DNA of 44,589 nucleotides from NCBI GenBank assembly GCA_007127165.1, contig SKZV01000257.1:1-44589 (forward strand), given 5' to 3'. Every line of letters begins with the position of its first letter. Position 1 is the stretch's first letter. Position numbers and translations under genes: made by a program. This document shows positions 11,119 through 18,437 of this stretch, piece after piece. Under the pieces are notes generated by a model. It searched no databases and was not told the origin of the DNA. It saw only the letters and a list, made by a program, of their open reading frames with translations. Origin of the DNA: Rhodovibrio sp. (GTDB taxonomy: Bacteria > Pseudomonadota > Alphaproteobacteria > Kiloniellales > Rhodovibrionaceae).

Positions 11119-11247
11119 GAAGTCTCTCTTGAAACCATTGTTGGTGTCGGCGCTTCGCGGTCGCGCCGGTGCGCCACTACGCCGCCCGAGTCTTTATCAC
11201 AAGACATCATCATCACAGGAGCGGCGAAATCGATCAACTCGCTGTGA

Positions 11248-11267
11248 GATGTGATCGCCCGCACATC
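11248..11267. promoter_or_regulatory. Inverted repeat between AsmA gene and orphan regulator
   Basis: GATGTG (11248-11253) and CACATC (11262-11267), separated by 8 bases, sit in the 224-base divergent region about 75 bases before the response-regulator ATG. The spacing suits a dimeric regulator, possibly the adjacent OmpR-type protein acting on its own gene. Only the dyad is seen; function is inferred. Confidence 0.3.
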
Positions 11268-11342
11268 ACTGCCTTGTTCGCTCGGGTAAAAGTGGGGCAA
11301 CGAAGGGTGACCTGCAATGACGCCAGCGGAAAGGACGCTATC

Positions 11343-12104
11343 ATGACGCAACCGCGTGAGCTTCTGTTAATAGACGCGGAGGCCGCACGCAGCGAGTCCC
11401 TGGCTTCCCGTCTTCATCTCCATGACGACTTTCGCGCCACGCGCGCCGACAGCGTCAGCCAAGGCATAGACCTCATTGGGCGGCGGCGGTTCGATGCGGT
11501 GATCATCGACGCCGAGGTTCCGGACATGACCCCGGCGCGAACGATTCACGCGCTGCAAGCGGCGGCGAACGGGCTTGCCGTCATCGTGCAGACCCGGCAC
11601 CAAAACGAGCGGCTGGTGGTTCAGGCCCTGGAGGCCGGAGCAATCGACTGCTTGCCTGACGACACCGCGACTCCGGTGCTGGTGGCACGGCTGCGCGCCC
11701 ACATACGCCTGCACGACCGTCTGGAGAGTGCGCCGCTGCATTTGGGGCCGTTGATAGCCTGGCCGCAACGCCGGTTGCTCACGCGCGGCGAAGGCAAGCC
11801 GCGTGTGCAGTTGACGGAAAAAGAGATGGGCATTCTGCGAGCTTTGGCCCGAGCGCCACGCAACCAGATCTCCCGCAGCCGCCTCTTGGATAAGGTATGG
11901 CGCATGAACCGGGCGGTCGAAACGCATACCGTGGAAACGCACATCTACCGTCTGCGGCAGAAACTGAAGGCGCTCGCCCCCGGCGAGGTCCGGATCGTGA
12001 CCGAGTCGGAAGGCTATCGGCTGGTGCACGACAGCCTCCTGGAGGAGACGAGTCTCGCCGACACGAAGCGGCGTGCGGAGCCCGCCCCCGCGATGACCAT
12101 CTAG
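11343..12104 (+). CDS. OmpR-type winged-helix response regulator with degenerate receiver
   Basis: Two-domain transcription regulator, 253 residues. Residues ~5-120 are a receiver-like fold: Asp56 (VIIDAEVPD) is at the phosphoacceptor position and Thr84 is present, but the acidic pair is reduced (LLLIDAEAA, only Asp11 firm) and the invariant Lys of the GA.DYL.KP motif is replaced (IDCLPDDTATP, Asp106). Residues ~150-230 are a winged-helix DNA-binding domain (LTEKEMGILRALAR...SRSRLLDKVWRMNRAVETHTVETHIYRLRQKL...ESEGYRL). No histidine kinase gene adjoins it. The ATG at 11343 was preferred to an upstream frame extension because GGAAAGGA lies 7 bases before it and the receiver starts at once. It may act without phosphorylation. 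Confidence 0.85.
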   Translation: MTQPRELLLIDAEAARSESLASRLHLHDDFRATRADSVSQGIDLIGRRRFDAVIIDAEVPDMTPARTIHALQAAANGLAVIVQTRHQNERLVVQALEAGAIDCLPDDTATPVLVARLRAHIRLHDRLESAPLHLGPLIAWPQRRLLTRGEGKPRVQLTEKEMGILRALARAPRNQISRSRLLDKVWRMNRAVETHTVETHIYRLRQKLKALAPGEVRIVTESEGYRLVHDSLLEETSLADTKRRAEPAPAMTI

Positions 12105-12142
12105 CGGCGGCTCCACCGTCCTCACTGCAACGGACCCTGTTC

Positions 12143-12170
12143 AACCCCGGCCTTGTCAGGCCGGGGTTTT
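12143..12170 (+). terminator. Intrinsic terminator after orphan regulator
   Basis: AACCCCGGCC (12143-12152), 6-base loop, GGCCGGGGTT (12159-12168) then TT: a perfect 10-bp GC-rich stem running into TTTT, 38 bases after the regulator stop. It separates this gene from the thioredoxin operon. Confidence 0.88.
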
Positions 12171-12300
12171 GCCGCCATTTAAGAGCGCAGGTGTTGAACC
12201 TTTTCGAGCCTGGAGTGGACTGGCAACTCGGAGACGGGCTCCAGCGATACACTCCGAGCATTTCAAATCGATAGCAGTGAACAGCGGGACGGGCTTCTTC

Positions 12301-13242
12301 ATGGAACCGATTATCGGGCAAATTCAACCGGACGGCGGTAGCAACGCGCCGTCCGATATGATCGTCGACGCCGATCAGAACTCCTTCGCCACGGCCGTCA
12401 TCGACGCCTCGATGCATCAACCGGTCATCGTGGACTTCTGGGCGCCCTGGTGCGGCCCCTGCAAGACGCTTGGACCCATACTGGAGAAGGCGGTCAAGGA
12501 AGCGGGCGGCAAGGTCAAGCTGGTCAAGGTCAACGTGGACGAGAACCAGAGCCTCGCCAGTCAGCTTCGCATCCAGTCGCTGCCCACGGTCTATGCGTTC
12601 TACCAGGGCCGCCCGGTCGACGGATTTGCAGGCGCGCAGCAGGAATCGCAGGTGCGCAGCTTCGTTCAGAAACTGGCGGAATCGGGCGGGAGTCCTGGAC
12701 AGGAGCAGCAGGAGGCCATCGAACATGCGCTGGAGCAAGCGGCCGGCGCGCTGAAGGCCGGGGAAACCGGGACCGCGCAGTCGATCTACAAGCAGGTGCT
12801 TCAACTCGACCAGAAAAACACCGCCGCGCTGGGCGGGTTAATCCGCTGCTCGTTGGCCAGCGGCGATTTGAAGAGCGCGCGCGAGCTTTACGACGGTCTG
12901 GAGGACGACCTTCTCAAGGACCCAGAGATCGAAGCGGCCGCGGCCGCCATCGAACTGGCCGAGCAGAGCGCGCAAGCGCGCGGCGACGTGGAGGACCTGC
13001 AAGACAAGGTGGCGCAAGACCCCGAAGACCTGCAGGCGCGGTTCGATCTGGCGCTGGCGCTCAATGCCGCCGGGCAACGCGAGGAGGCCTGCGAGCAGCT
13101 TTTGGAAATCGTGCGGCGCGAGCGTGACTGGGACGAGGGCGCGGCCCGGCAGCAACTGGTAAAGTTCTTCGAGGCCTGGGGTCCGAAAGATCCCGTCACC
13201 CAGTCGACCCGCCGCAAGCTCTCGTCCCTGCTGTTTTCATGA
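12301..13242 (+). CDS. CnoX/YbbN-like thioredoxin with TPR tail
   Basis: A 313-residue protein: an N-terminal thioredoxin domain (about 22-130) with the active site WAPWCGPC (Cys51, Cys54) and the cis-proline segment QSLPTVYAF, then a helical TPR-like region (about 145-310: QEAIEHALEQAAGALKAGETGTAQSIYKQVLQLD...). This architecture is that of CnoX chaperedoxins, which protect unfolded proteins and pass them to GroEL/DnaK. E. coli CnoX lacks the double-cysteine site, whereas the alphaproteobacterial type keeps it and can act as a reductase. The ATG at 12301 was chosen because it follows a terminator and begins just before the domain; the ribosome site is weak (GGGACGGG). Its stop overlaps the next start by 4 bases. 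Confidence 0.88.
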   Translation: MEPIIGQIQPDGGSNAPSDMIVDADQNSFATAVIDASMHQPVIVDFWAPWCGPCKTLGPILEKAVKEAGGKVKLVKVNVDENQSLASQLRIQSLPTVYAFYQGRPVDGFAGAQQESQVRSFVQKLAESGGSPGQEQQEAIEHALEQAAGALKAGETGTAQSIYKQVLQLDQKNTAALGGLIRCSLASGDLKSARELYDGLEDDLLKDPEIEAAAAAIELAEQSAQARGDVEDLQDKVAQDPEDLQARFDLALALNAAGQREEACEQLLEIVRRERDWDEGAARQQLVKFFEAWGPKDPVTQSTRRKLSSLLFS

Positions 13243-13985
13243 CCGTACGCTTCAGCCCCTTCGACCCCAAACTGTCGGACTTGCCGGACGTGCTGCCGGT
13301 GTTTCCGCTACCGGGAGTCTTGTTGTTGCCGGGCGGGCGGCTGCCGTTAAACGTGTTCGAGCCGCGTTATCTGAACATGGTGCGCGACAGCTTGGCCGGA
13401 TCGCGTCTGATCGGCATGGTTCAGCCGGCGCAAGACGAGGAGCGGGGGTTTGAGTTGGAGCCCGGCGGCGACAGCATCTTCCAGGCAGCCTCCGGCTCCG
13501 GCTCCGTATCCGGCGGCGACGTCGGCAGCGCCACCGTTTACCGCACCGGCTGCGCGGGCCGCATCGTCGCGTTTTCGGAAACCGACGACGGCCGGATTTT
13601 GCTGACGCTGAAGGGCCTGATCCGCTTCCGCATTGACCGGGAGTTGCCGGTGCTGGATGGCTATCGCCGCGTTTGCCCCGACTTCGCCGCCTTCGCCGAA
13701 GACTTGGCGCAGGCGGAGACCTCTTTCGACCGCGACCGGCTCCTGGTTGCCTTGCGGACCTATTTCGAGCAGCACGGAATCGAGGCGGATTGGGGAGCTA
13801 TCCAGGAAGCGCCGAACGGCCGCTTGGTGACGTCGCTGGCAATGGTTTGCCCGTTCTCCCCGGCGGAAAAGCAGGCGTTGCTTGAAGCGCCGGACTTGTG
13901 CGAGCGTGCCCAGATGATGATGACGATCCTGGAAATGTCGGTGCTGGGCGCGGAGCAATCCGGAGCGCCGGCCTCGCGGCACTGA
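13239..13985 (+). CDS. Lon N-terminal (LON_substr_bdg) domain protein
   Basis: A stand-alone protein of 248 residues resembling only the substrate-binding N-domain of Lon protease: [32 protein letters not shown] near the start and [10 protein letters not shown], then [30 protein letters not shown]. No ATPase or protease part follows. The family is widespread in bacteria and its role is not established; a link to proteostasis is plausible given the translationally coupled CnoX-like gene (ATGA overlap at 13239-13242). The C-terminal half ([29 protein letters not shown]) is the usual helical part. Confidence 0.88.
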   Translation: MTVRFSPFDPKLSDLPDVLPVFPLPGVLLLPGGRLPLNVFEPRYLNMVRDSLAGSRLIGMVQPAQDEERGFELEPGGDSIFQAASGSGSVSGGDVGSATVYRTGCAGRIVAFSETDDGRILLTLKGLIRFRIDRELPVLDGYRRVCPDFAAFAEDLAQAETSFDRDRLLVALRTYFEQHGIEADWGAIQEAPNGRLVTSLAMVCPFSPAEKQALLEAPDLCERAQMMMTILEMSVLGAEQSGAPASRH

Positions 13986-14023
13986 ACTGAAGCCGGGGTC
14001 GTTTCCCAAGGCATCATCGACAC

Positions 14024-14074
14024 CATTGCCCGGGACAATGTGGCCCGTGATAGTGTGGCCCCGTGATACTGTGG
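14024..14074. repeat. Palindrome and imperfect tandem repeat before Trm112-like gene
   Basis: A near-perfect palindrome CATTGCCCGGGACAATG (14024-14040) runs into two imperfect copies of TGTGGCCC(C)GTGATA (about 14039-14069) and a partial third. It lies in the 118-base gap before the Trm112-like gene and could be leader or operator DNA. No function can be assigned. Confidence 0.45.
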
Positions 14075-14103
14075 GAAACCACAAAGTCGCGAAAGGAAAG
14101 AAG

Positions 14104-14295
14104 ATGACCGAGAAAAAGAACCAGGGCGTCGATCCGAAGCTGTTGGAAATTCTGGTCTGCCCGGTCACGCGCGGACCGCTGGAGTACGACAGCAAGGAAC
14201 AGGAGCTGATCAGCCGCCAGGCGCGTCTGGCGTATCCGATCCGCGACGGCATTCCGATCATGCTGCCCGACGAAGCGCGCGCGCTGGAAGACTGA
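14104..14295 (+). CDS. Trm112-like small protein (YcaR/UPF0434 type)
   Basis: A 63-residue protein with the family pattern [20 protein letters not shown] near the start, then [30 protein letters not shown]. Eukaryotic and archaeal Trm112 activates methyltransferases; the bacterial small form is conserved but its role is not settled. Only one cysteine is left (Cys19), so it would not bind zinc in the classical way. The ATG at 14104 has GGAAAG 6 bases upstream; an ATG at 14026 in the same frame would add 26 residues without resemblance. It lies between the Lon-N-like and DUF971 genes. Confidence 0.85.
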   Translation: MTEKKNQGVDPKLLEILVCPVTRGPLEYDSKEQELISRQARLAYPIRDGIPIMLPDEARALED

Positions 14296-14360
14296 GACGC
14301 GCGCGTTGGCGCACCGACGCCGACGGACGAGTGAAACCTGCCTATGTGAGTAGAGCTGCG

Positions 14361-14768
14361 ATGAACAAGGCCGACGATCGAGGCGCGGAGCGCGTGGGAA
14401 CCCACCACTGGCCCCGCGAGATTCGCTACGACAGCACGGCCAAGGCGGTGGAGATCGATTTCGACGACGGCAGGTCGTTCCGCTATCCGGCCGAACTGCT
14501 GCGGGTGGAGAGCCCGTCGGCCGATGTCCAGGGCCACGGGCCTTCGCAGAAACAGACCGTGCCGGGCCGCAAGCATGTCGGGATCATGGCCATCGAGCCG
14601 GTGGGCAACTACGCGGTGCGCATCCGGTTCGACGACCTGCACGACACCGGAATTTTCACCTGGGAGTACCTGCGCGACATGGGCGAGCGGCAGGACGAGA
14701 TCTGGCGAAACTATCTCGAAAACCTCGCCGCGAAAGGCCTCTCGCGGGAGCCGGGCCGGGGAGGGTGA
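14361..14768 (+). CDS. DUF971 (GBBH-like N-terminal domain) protein
   Basis: A 135-residue protein with the DUF971 signature WPREIRYDSTAKAVEIDFDDGRSFRYPAELLRVESPSAD, then GIMAIEPVGNYAVRIRFDDLHDTGIFTWEYLRDMG. The domain also occurs at the N-terminus of gamma-butyrobetaine hydroxylase and in proteins linked to Fe-S cluster metabolism; the role here is unknown. I chose ATG 14361; GTG 14331 in the same frame has a somewhat better GGACGA site and would add 10 residues, so the start is open. Its place between the Trm112-like gene and regB suggests one long transcription unit. Confidence 0.82.
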   Translation: MNKADDRGAERVGTHHWPREIRYDSTAKAVEIDFDDGRSFRYPAELLRVESPSADVQGHGPSQKQTVPGRKHVGIMAIEPVGNYAVRIRFDDLHDTGIFTWEYLRDMGERQDEIWRNYLENLAAKGLSREPGRGG

Positions 14769-14803
14769 CGGCGGGCCAAAACGGCTTGGCCCACAAATGA
14801 ACC

Positions 14804-16180
14804 ATGAGCCACCAGAGATCTTTCAGCCTTGACCGCCTGCGCTTCCTGATCCCGACCCTAGAGGCAGGTCCCGCGGGCGGGCGCGTGCGGCTGCGGACTC
14901 TCGTGCTGATCCGCTGGGTCGCCGTGAGCGGACAACTGGCGGCGCTCGCGATCGTCTATGTGAGCCTGGGCTACGACCTGCCGATCGTTCCGGCCCTGGC
15001 GCTCGTCGCGGCGTCTGCCTTGGTGAACGTCCACGCCAGCCTGTCGCGGCCTGAAAACGCGTGGCTGGGCGACCGCTCCGCCGCGATCTACCTCGCCTAC
15101 GATCTGGTGCAGTTGACGCTGCTGTTGTCCCTGACCGGCGGCTTGATCAATCCCTTCGCGATCCTGATCCTCGCCCCGGTAATCGTGTCGGCCAGCGTGC
15201 TGTCGCGTGAGAGCACCTTTATGCTGGCGGGGCTGTCGATACTGGCGGCGAGTTTGCTGGGCGTGTGGCACTGGCCGCTGCCCTGGCCCGACGGCGCGCT
15301 GCACTTGCCGGGGCTTTATGTCCTCGGCCACTGGTTCGGGCTGGTGATGGCGGTGATTTTCATAACCGCCTATGTCTATGCCCTGGCGCAGGAGGCGCAG
15401 CGGAAGTCGGATGCGCTGTCGGCGACGCAGATGGCGCTGGCGCGCGAACAGCGGCTCTCGGCTCTGGGCGGGCTGGCGGCGGCGGCGGCGCACGAGTTGG
15501 GCAGTCCGCTGTCGACCATCGCCGTGGTCGCACGGGAAATGGCAACCGAACTGCCGGAAGGCAGTTCTCTGAAGGAAGACGCCGAGCTATTGCTGCAAGA
15601 GAGCGCGCGCTGCCGCGAAATCCTGACGCGCCTCGCCAGCCAGCCGGAAGACGACGGCGGCGCTCCGTTCAACCGGCTGCCGCTTTCGGCGCTGGTCGAA
15701 ACCGCAGCCGGTCCCTACCGGCGTGAGGGGGTGACGGTCGCGATCCGTCGCAACTCAGAGGCCGCGGACGAGCCGGAGGTGGGCCGCAGTCCCGAACTGC
15801 TGCACGGCCTGGGCATGTTGGTGCAGAACGCGGTGGGCTACGCCGAGAAAGCTGTCGAGATCGAGGTCGCCTGGGATGGCGAAGTCGCGTGGATTTCGGT
15901 GCGCGACGACGGTCCTGGATTCGCTTCAGACATACTCCCACACCTCGGTGAACCCTATATCTCTTCAGGGAGCCGAAATGGAGAGGGAGAACATATGGGT
16001 CTTGGAATCTTCATCGCCCGGACGCTGCTGAGCCGTACCGGCGCAGAGGTGTCCTTCCGGAACGAGCGGCACGGCGGGGCAGCCGTCGAGATCCGCTGGC
16101 CCCGCGAGGCGTTGAACCGCTTCGCGACCGCCGCACCGCCGCAGCCGCGTGTACAGGAGGATCGATCGCAATGGCAGTAA
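14804..16180 (+). CDS. regB: Redox-sensing histidine kinase RegB/PrrB
   Basis: Membrane sensor kinase that answers to the redox state of the quinone pool and electron transport, phosphorylating RegA. It has 458 residues. About six membrane helices occupy residues ~30-195; the quinone-linked redox box GGLINPF is at 112-118. The H-box AAAAAHELGSPLSTIAVVAREM puts the phosphorylated His at 230, and Cys270 in SARCREIL sits where the redox-active cysteine of RegB is found. N and G boxes (LGMLVQNAVGYA, DDGPGF, GLGIFIARTLL) complete the catalytic domain. The ribosome site is weak. The stop lies inside regA (10-base overlap). No senC/prrC-type gene separates the two as in Rhodobacter. Confidence 0.93.
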   Translation: MSHQRSFSLDRLRFLIPTLEAGPAGGRVRLRTLVLIRWVAVSGQLAALAIVYVSLGYDLPIVPALALVAASALVNVHASLSRPENAWLGDRSAAIYLAYDLVQLTLLLSLTGGLINPFAILILAPVIVSASVLSRESTFMLAGLSILAASLLGVWHWPLPWPDGALHLPGLYVLGHWFGLVMAVIFITAYVYALAQEAQRKSDALSATQMALAREQRLSALGGLAAAAAHELGSPLSTIAVVAREMATELPEGSSLKEDAELLLQESARCREILTRLASQPEDDGGAPFNRLPLSALVETAAGPYRREGVTVAIRRNSEAADEPEVGRSPELLHGLGMLVQNAVGYAEKAVEIEVAWDGEVAWISVRDDGPGFASDILPHLGEPYISSGSRNGEGEHMGLGIFIARTLLSRTGAEVSFRNERHGGAAVEIRWPREALNRFATAAPPQPRVQEDRSQWQ

Positions 16181-16833
16181 ACGAGGACGCCACCCGAGAG
16201 GCCGACAAGGCCGGAAACGGGGGTGATACGCGCCCACCGACCGGCGGGCCAGCCGCCCAGCCCGCTGCGGGTGGCGGCGAAGGGCAAGCGCTGGATCAGC
16301 CGGGGGCGCTGGGAACTCTGCTGATCGTGGATGACGACGAGCGCTTCCTGCAACGGTTGAGCCGCGCAATGGTGCGCCGCGGTTTCGAAGTCACCGCGGT
16401 CGGCACGGTTGCCGAGGGACGCGAGATCGCACAGCAAGTCCAGGTGGACTGTGCAGTCGTGGACCTGCGCCTGAGCGACGGCAACGGGCTTGAGGTCGTG
16501 CAGGCGTTGCGGGAGCGGCAGCCCAAGTGCCGCATCGTGGTCTTGACCGGTTACGGCAACATCGCGACGGCGGTCGCAGCGGTGAAGGCCGGGGCGGTCG
16601 ACTACCTTTCCAAACCCGCCGACGCCGATCAAGTGGCCAGTGCGCTACTGGCCCAGGAAGGCGACATGCCGCCGCCGCCCGAGCATCCGATGAGCGCCGA
16701 CCGCGTGCGCTGGGAGCACATCCAGCGCGTCTACGAGCAGTGCGAGCGCAATGTCTCGGAAACCGCCCGGCGTCTGCGGATGCACCGGCGCACCCTGCAA
16801 CGCATCCTCAACAAATACGCCCCGCGCGATTAG
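16171..16833 (+). CDS. regA: Redox response regulator RegA/PrrA
   Basis: Partner of RegB. The receiver (about 48-160) is complete: Asp54-Asp56, phosphoacceptor Asp98 (AVVDLRL), Thr125 and Lys148 (DYLSKPAD). The C-terminal Fis-type helix-turn-helix (NVSETARRLRMHRRTLQRILNKYAPRD) is the hallmark of RegA, which controls photosynthesis, respiration, nitrogen and carbon metabolism in the group. At 220 residues it is about 35 longer than usual owing to a Gly/Pro/Ala-rich N-terminal extension (residues ~1-45). The start is well supported by AGGAGG at 16155-16160, 10 bases before the ATG, inside the end of regB, so translation is coupled. Confidence 0.94.
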   Translation: MAVNEDATREADKAGNGGDTRPPTGGPAAQPAAGGGEGQALDQPGALGTLLIVDDDERFLQRLSRAMVRRGFEVTAVGTVAEGREIAQQVQVDCAVVDLRLSDGNGLEVVQALRERQPKCRIVVLTGYGNIATAVAAVKAGAVDYLSKPADADQVASALLAQEGDMPPPPEHPMSADRVRWEHIQRVYEQCERNVSETARRLRMHRRTLQRILNKYAPRD

Positions 16834-16841
16834 AGCGCAAT

Positions 16842-16927
16842 GATCTCAAGCCACTTCGGCTTGAGATCTGAACCGCCCCGCAAAACGAGGCCCTGGAGCG
16901 GGAGGACGATTCGGAGATAAGTCATCG
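16842..16927 (+). repeat. Dispersed palindromic repeat, family A, copy 2
   Basis: Starts 8 bases after the regA stop with a perfect 11-bp hairpin GATCTCAAGCC (16842-16852) / GGCTTGAGATC (16858-16868), followed by CTGAACCGCC and a GAGCGGG block that aligns with the copy after secA (8778). It may double as the transcription end of regB-regA. It abuts a second, different repeat on the right. Confidence 0.65.
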
Positions 16928-17040
16928 CGCTCTAGAGCATTTTCCGGCGAAGTGGACACCGGTTCGCCGCTAGAAAATGCGCAAAAACAAGAATCTAGAG
17001 CGCCGTTCCGATTCAATCGGAACGAAATGCGCTCTAGAGC
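16928..17040. repeat. RIME-like mosaic palindromic element, copy 1
   Basis: Bounded by GCGCTCTAGAGC (16929-16938 region) and GCGCTCTAGAGC (17029-17040), it contains a hairpin GCATTTTC.GGCGAA / TTCGCC..GAAAATGC (16937-16980) and a near-continuous palindrome GTTCCGATT-C-AATCGGAAC (17005-17023). The segment GGCGAAGTGGACACCGGTTC recurs at 41137. It resembles the RIME-type intergenic mosaic elements known from Rhizobiales and relatives. It lies between regA and a small convergent gene. Confidence 0.75.
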
Positions 17041-17105
17041 GGCTTCATCGGACGGCGGCAACGCTCCGGCGCCGCCTCGTCCGCCGGGCCGTCCATCGGA
17101 CCGGT

Positions 17106-17378
17106 TCACGAGGTGCGGCCGGTGATCTCTTCCTTTTGGCCGCTTTCCTGACGCAGCGATTCCGCTGCGGCGCCGATGAGGTGCGCGGTCATCGTTTTGC
17201 CGAGCTTGCGTGCTTCCCCGTGGAGGTAATCGAGGCAACTGGCGATCGCCCGCGACTCCGAGAGCGCAGCTTGTTCTTGCGAGGCGGCTTCGTCGGCGCT
17301 CGCCGCGCCCGCCTTGCCGCGGTTCAGGGGAAGCTGGATGACGTTCGACGGGTGAGGCGGCGACGAATCATGCGGCAT
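17106..17378 (-). CDS. Small hypothetical protein
   Basis: A 90-residue protein of unknown function. The start at 17378 is supported by GAGG spaced 7-8 bases upstream on the minus strand. It opens with a low-complexity MPHDSSPPHPSNVIQLPLNRG, then an alanine-rich helical body (ESRAIASCLDYLHGEARKLGKTMTAHLIGAAAESLRQES) with an amphipathic pattern. This general form, a short SNVIQLP-like opening with a helical tail, is seen in small proteins of Alphaproteobacteria, but I cannot name a family. It converges on regA across the two repeat elements. Confidence 0.6.
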   Translation of the reverse strand: MPHDSSPPHPSNVIQLPLNRGKAGAASADEAASQEQAALSESRAIASCLDYLHGEARKLGKTMTAHLIGAAAESLRQESGQKEEITGRTS

Positions 17379-18048
17379 TGCAAAACCTCGGTTGCGTGAC
17401 GGTGAAAGACCGGCGATGACGTTGGAGGGCACGTTCGCGGCCAGAATGTTTTTTTGTGATCAGGGGTTGAGACGTGGGCTTTCCGTTCGCTTCTACGATC
17501 TACGGTGTCATTCATGGGGTCGGCCTTCCTGCGGCATGGATTCTCCGCACCATCGAAGATCGGCCGGCCCGTCCAGCCATGCTGGCAGCCCAAACGTGAA
17601 AAACCGTTAAGCCGACCGGTCAAGATGTCGTCCCGAGGCCGATCAAGACGGCTCTCCAATTCGCACGATTCCGCGTTTTCTTGCGCGGTTTGGCCGCTTT
17701 GTTTGTACAGACGGAAACAAACTGTTTCTGAAAGGCCATCCTGATCGACGCCACGCCCAACGACACCGGCGTGCATCCGAATCCAAGGATTCCCCCATAC
17801 GTAAATTACTTGCGCTAAACGTCCGGAACGCGCGTGAATCATGACGGCCCACCGTCCTGCCTATCCTTACTCTATGTCAAAGGCAGTAACCCCTAATGTC
17901 AATCCTGCAAAGCTTTTCTAAAGTAAACGTGATAACGCTTGAGAATGCCCCAAAAAACTGCACTGTCTGTGTGAATGCACCAGTGGAGACGTGGTCGGCC
18001 GCAATATCGGAGCCTCGAATGAGCCTCCACCACCTAATTTACCTAGGC
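17379..18048. other. Long non-coding stretch with small dyads
   Basis: About 670 bases without a supportable gene. The base composition is lower in GC than neighbours. Visible are a GAAACA-AAC-TGTTTC hairpin (17714-17728) overlapped by GTTTGT/ACAAAC (17701-17722), a T7 run near 17450, and two ATGTCAA direct repeats at 17874-17880 and 17896-17902. A 172-codon minus-strand frame over 17324-17842 overlaps the better-supported small gene and shows no family resemblance. Promoters for the small gene at 17378 are expected here; I see no tRNA or known RNA. Confidence 0.5.
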
Positions 18049-18330
18049 TCAGCGCCTCATATCCCGGCGGGTTACGGCGATTTCCGGCGGCCGTCCGCGG
18101 GCCTTTCCAGCGACTACCGATTCCATCCGGCCTTCGAAGTCGCGAAACAGCCGCAAGGGATCCAAGGGGGCATCGATGTCCACCGTGGTTTCGAGAGCTT
18201 CGCGGCTAATGGCGCAGGGCACGCGATACTCCTGCCCGGCCTCTCGAACCACGGCGGTCACCTCTACGCAGTCGCGCTCGTCGTTCCATCGGGCATCGTC
18301 GCGGAAATGGACGCTGTGAGACGCAGACAT
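18049..18330 (-). CDS. DUF1488-like small protein
   Basis: A 93-residue protein with the DUF1488 pattern: an opening VHFRDDARWNDERDCVEVTAVV, the core YRVPCAISREALE and a closing PLRLFRDFEGRMESVVAGKARGR. The family is common in proteobacteria and of unknown function. The ATG at 18330 follows GGAGG with 6 bases between; the nearer in-frame ATG at 18336 would be too close to that site. It lies 107 bases downstream of ubiD on the same strand and may be read through from it. Confidence 0.75.
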   Translation of the reverse strand: MSASHSVHFRDDARWNDERDCVEVTAVVREAGQEYRVPCAISREALETTVDIDAPLDPLRLFRDFEGRMESVVAGKARGRPPEIAVTRRDMRR

Positions 18331-18437
18331 GATCATCCTCCAGTCGGCCTCTTATGACCCAGTGCGTGTGCCCGATATATCATACTGCGGTGCAACATTA
18401 GTTTCCAGAAGACTCTTCAGCCGGTCGGCCTGTGCGC

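Noticed and set aside
17324-17842. A 172-codon minus-strand frame in the gene-poor stretch
   Set aside because: It overlaps the small gene at 17106-17378 in another frame, mixes cysteines and arginines without pattern, and has no convincing start.
17896-18357. A 153-codon plus-strand frame across 18 kb
   Set aside because: Runs antisense over the DUF1488 gene, which has a strong ribosome site and family motif.
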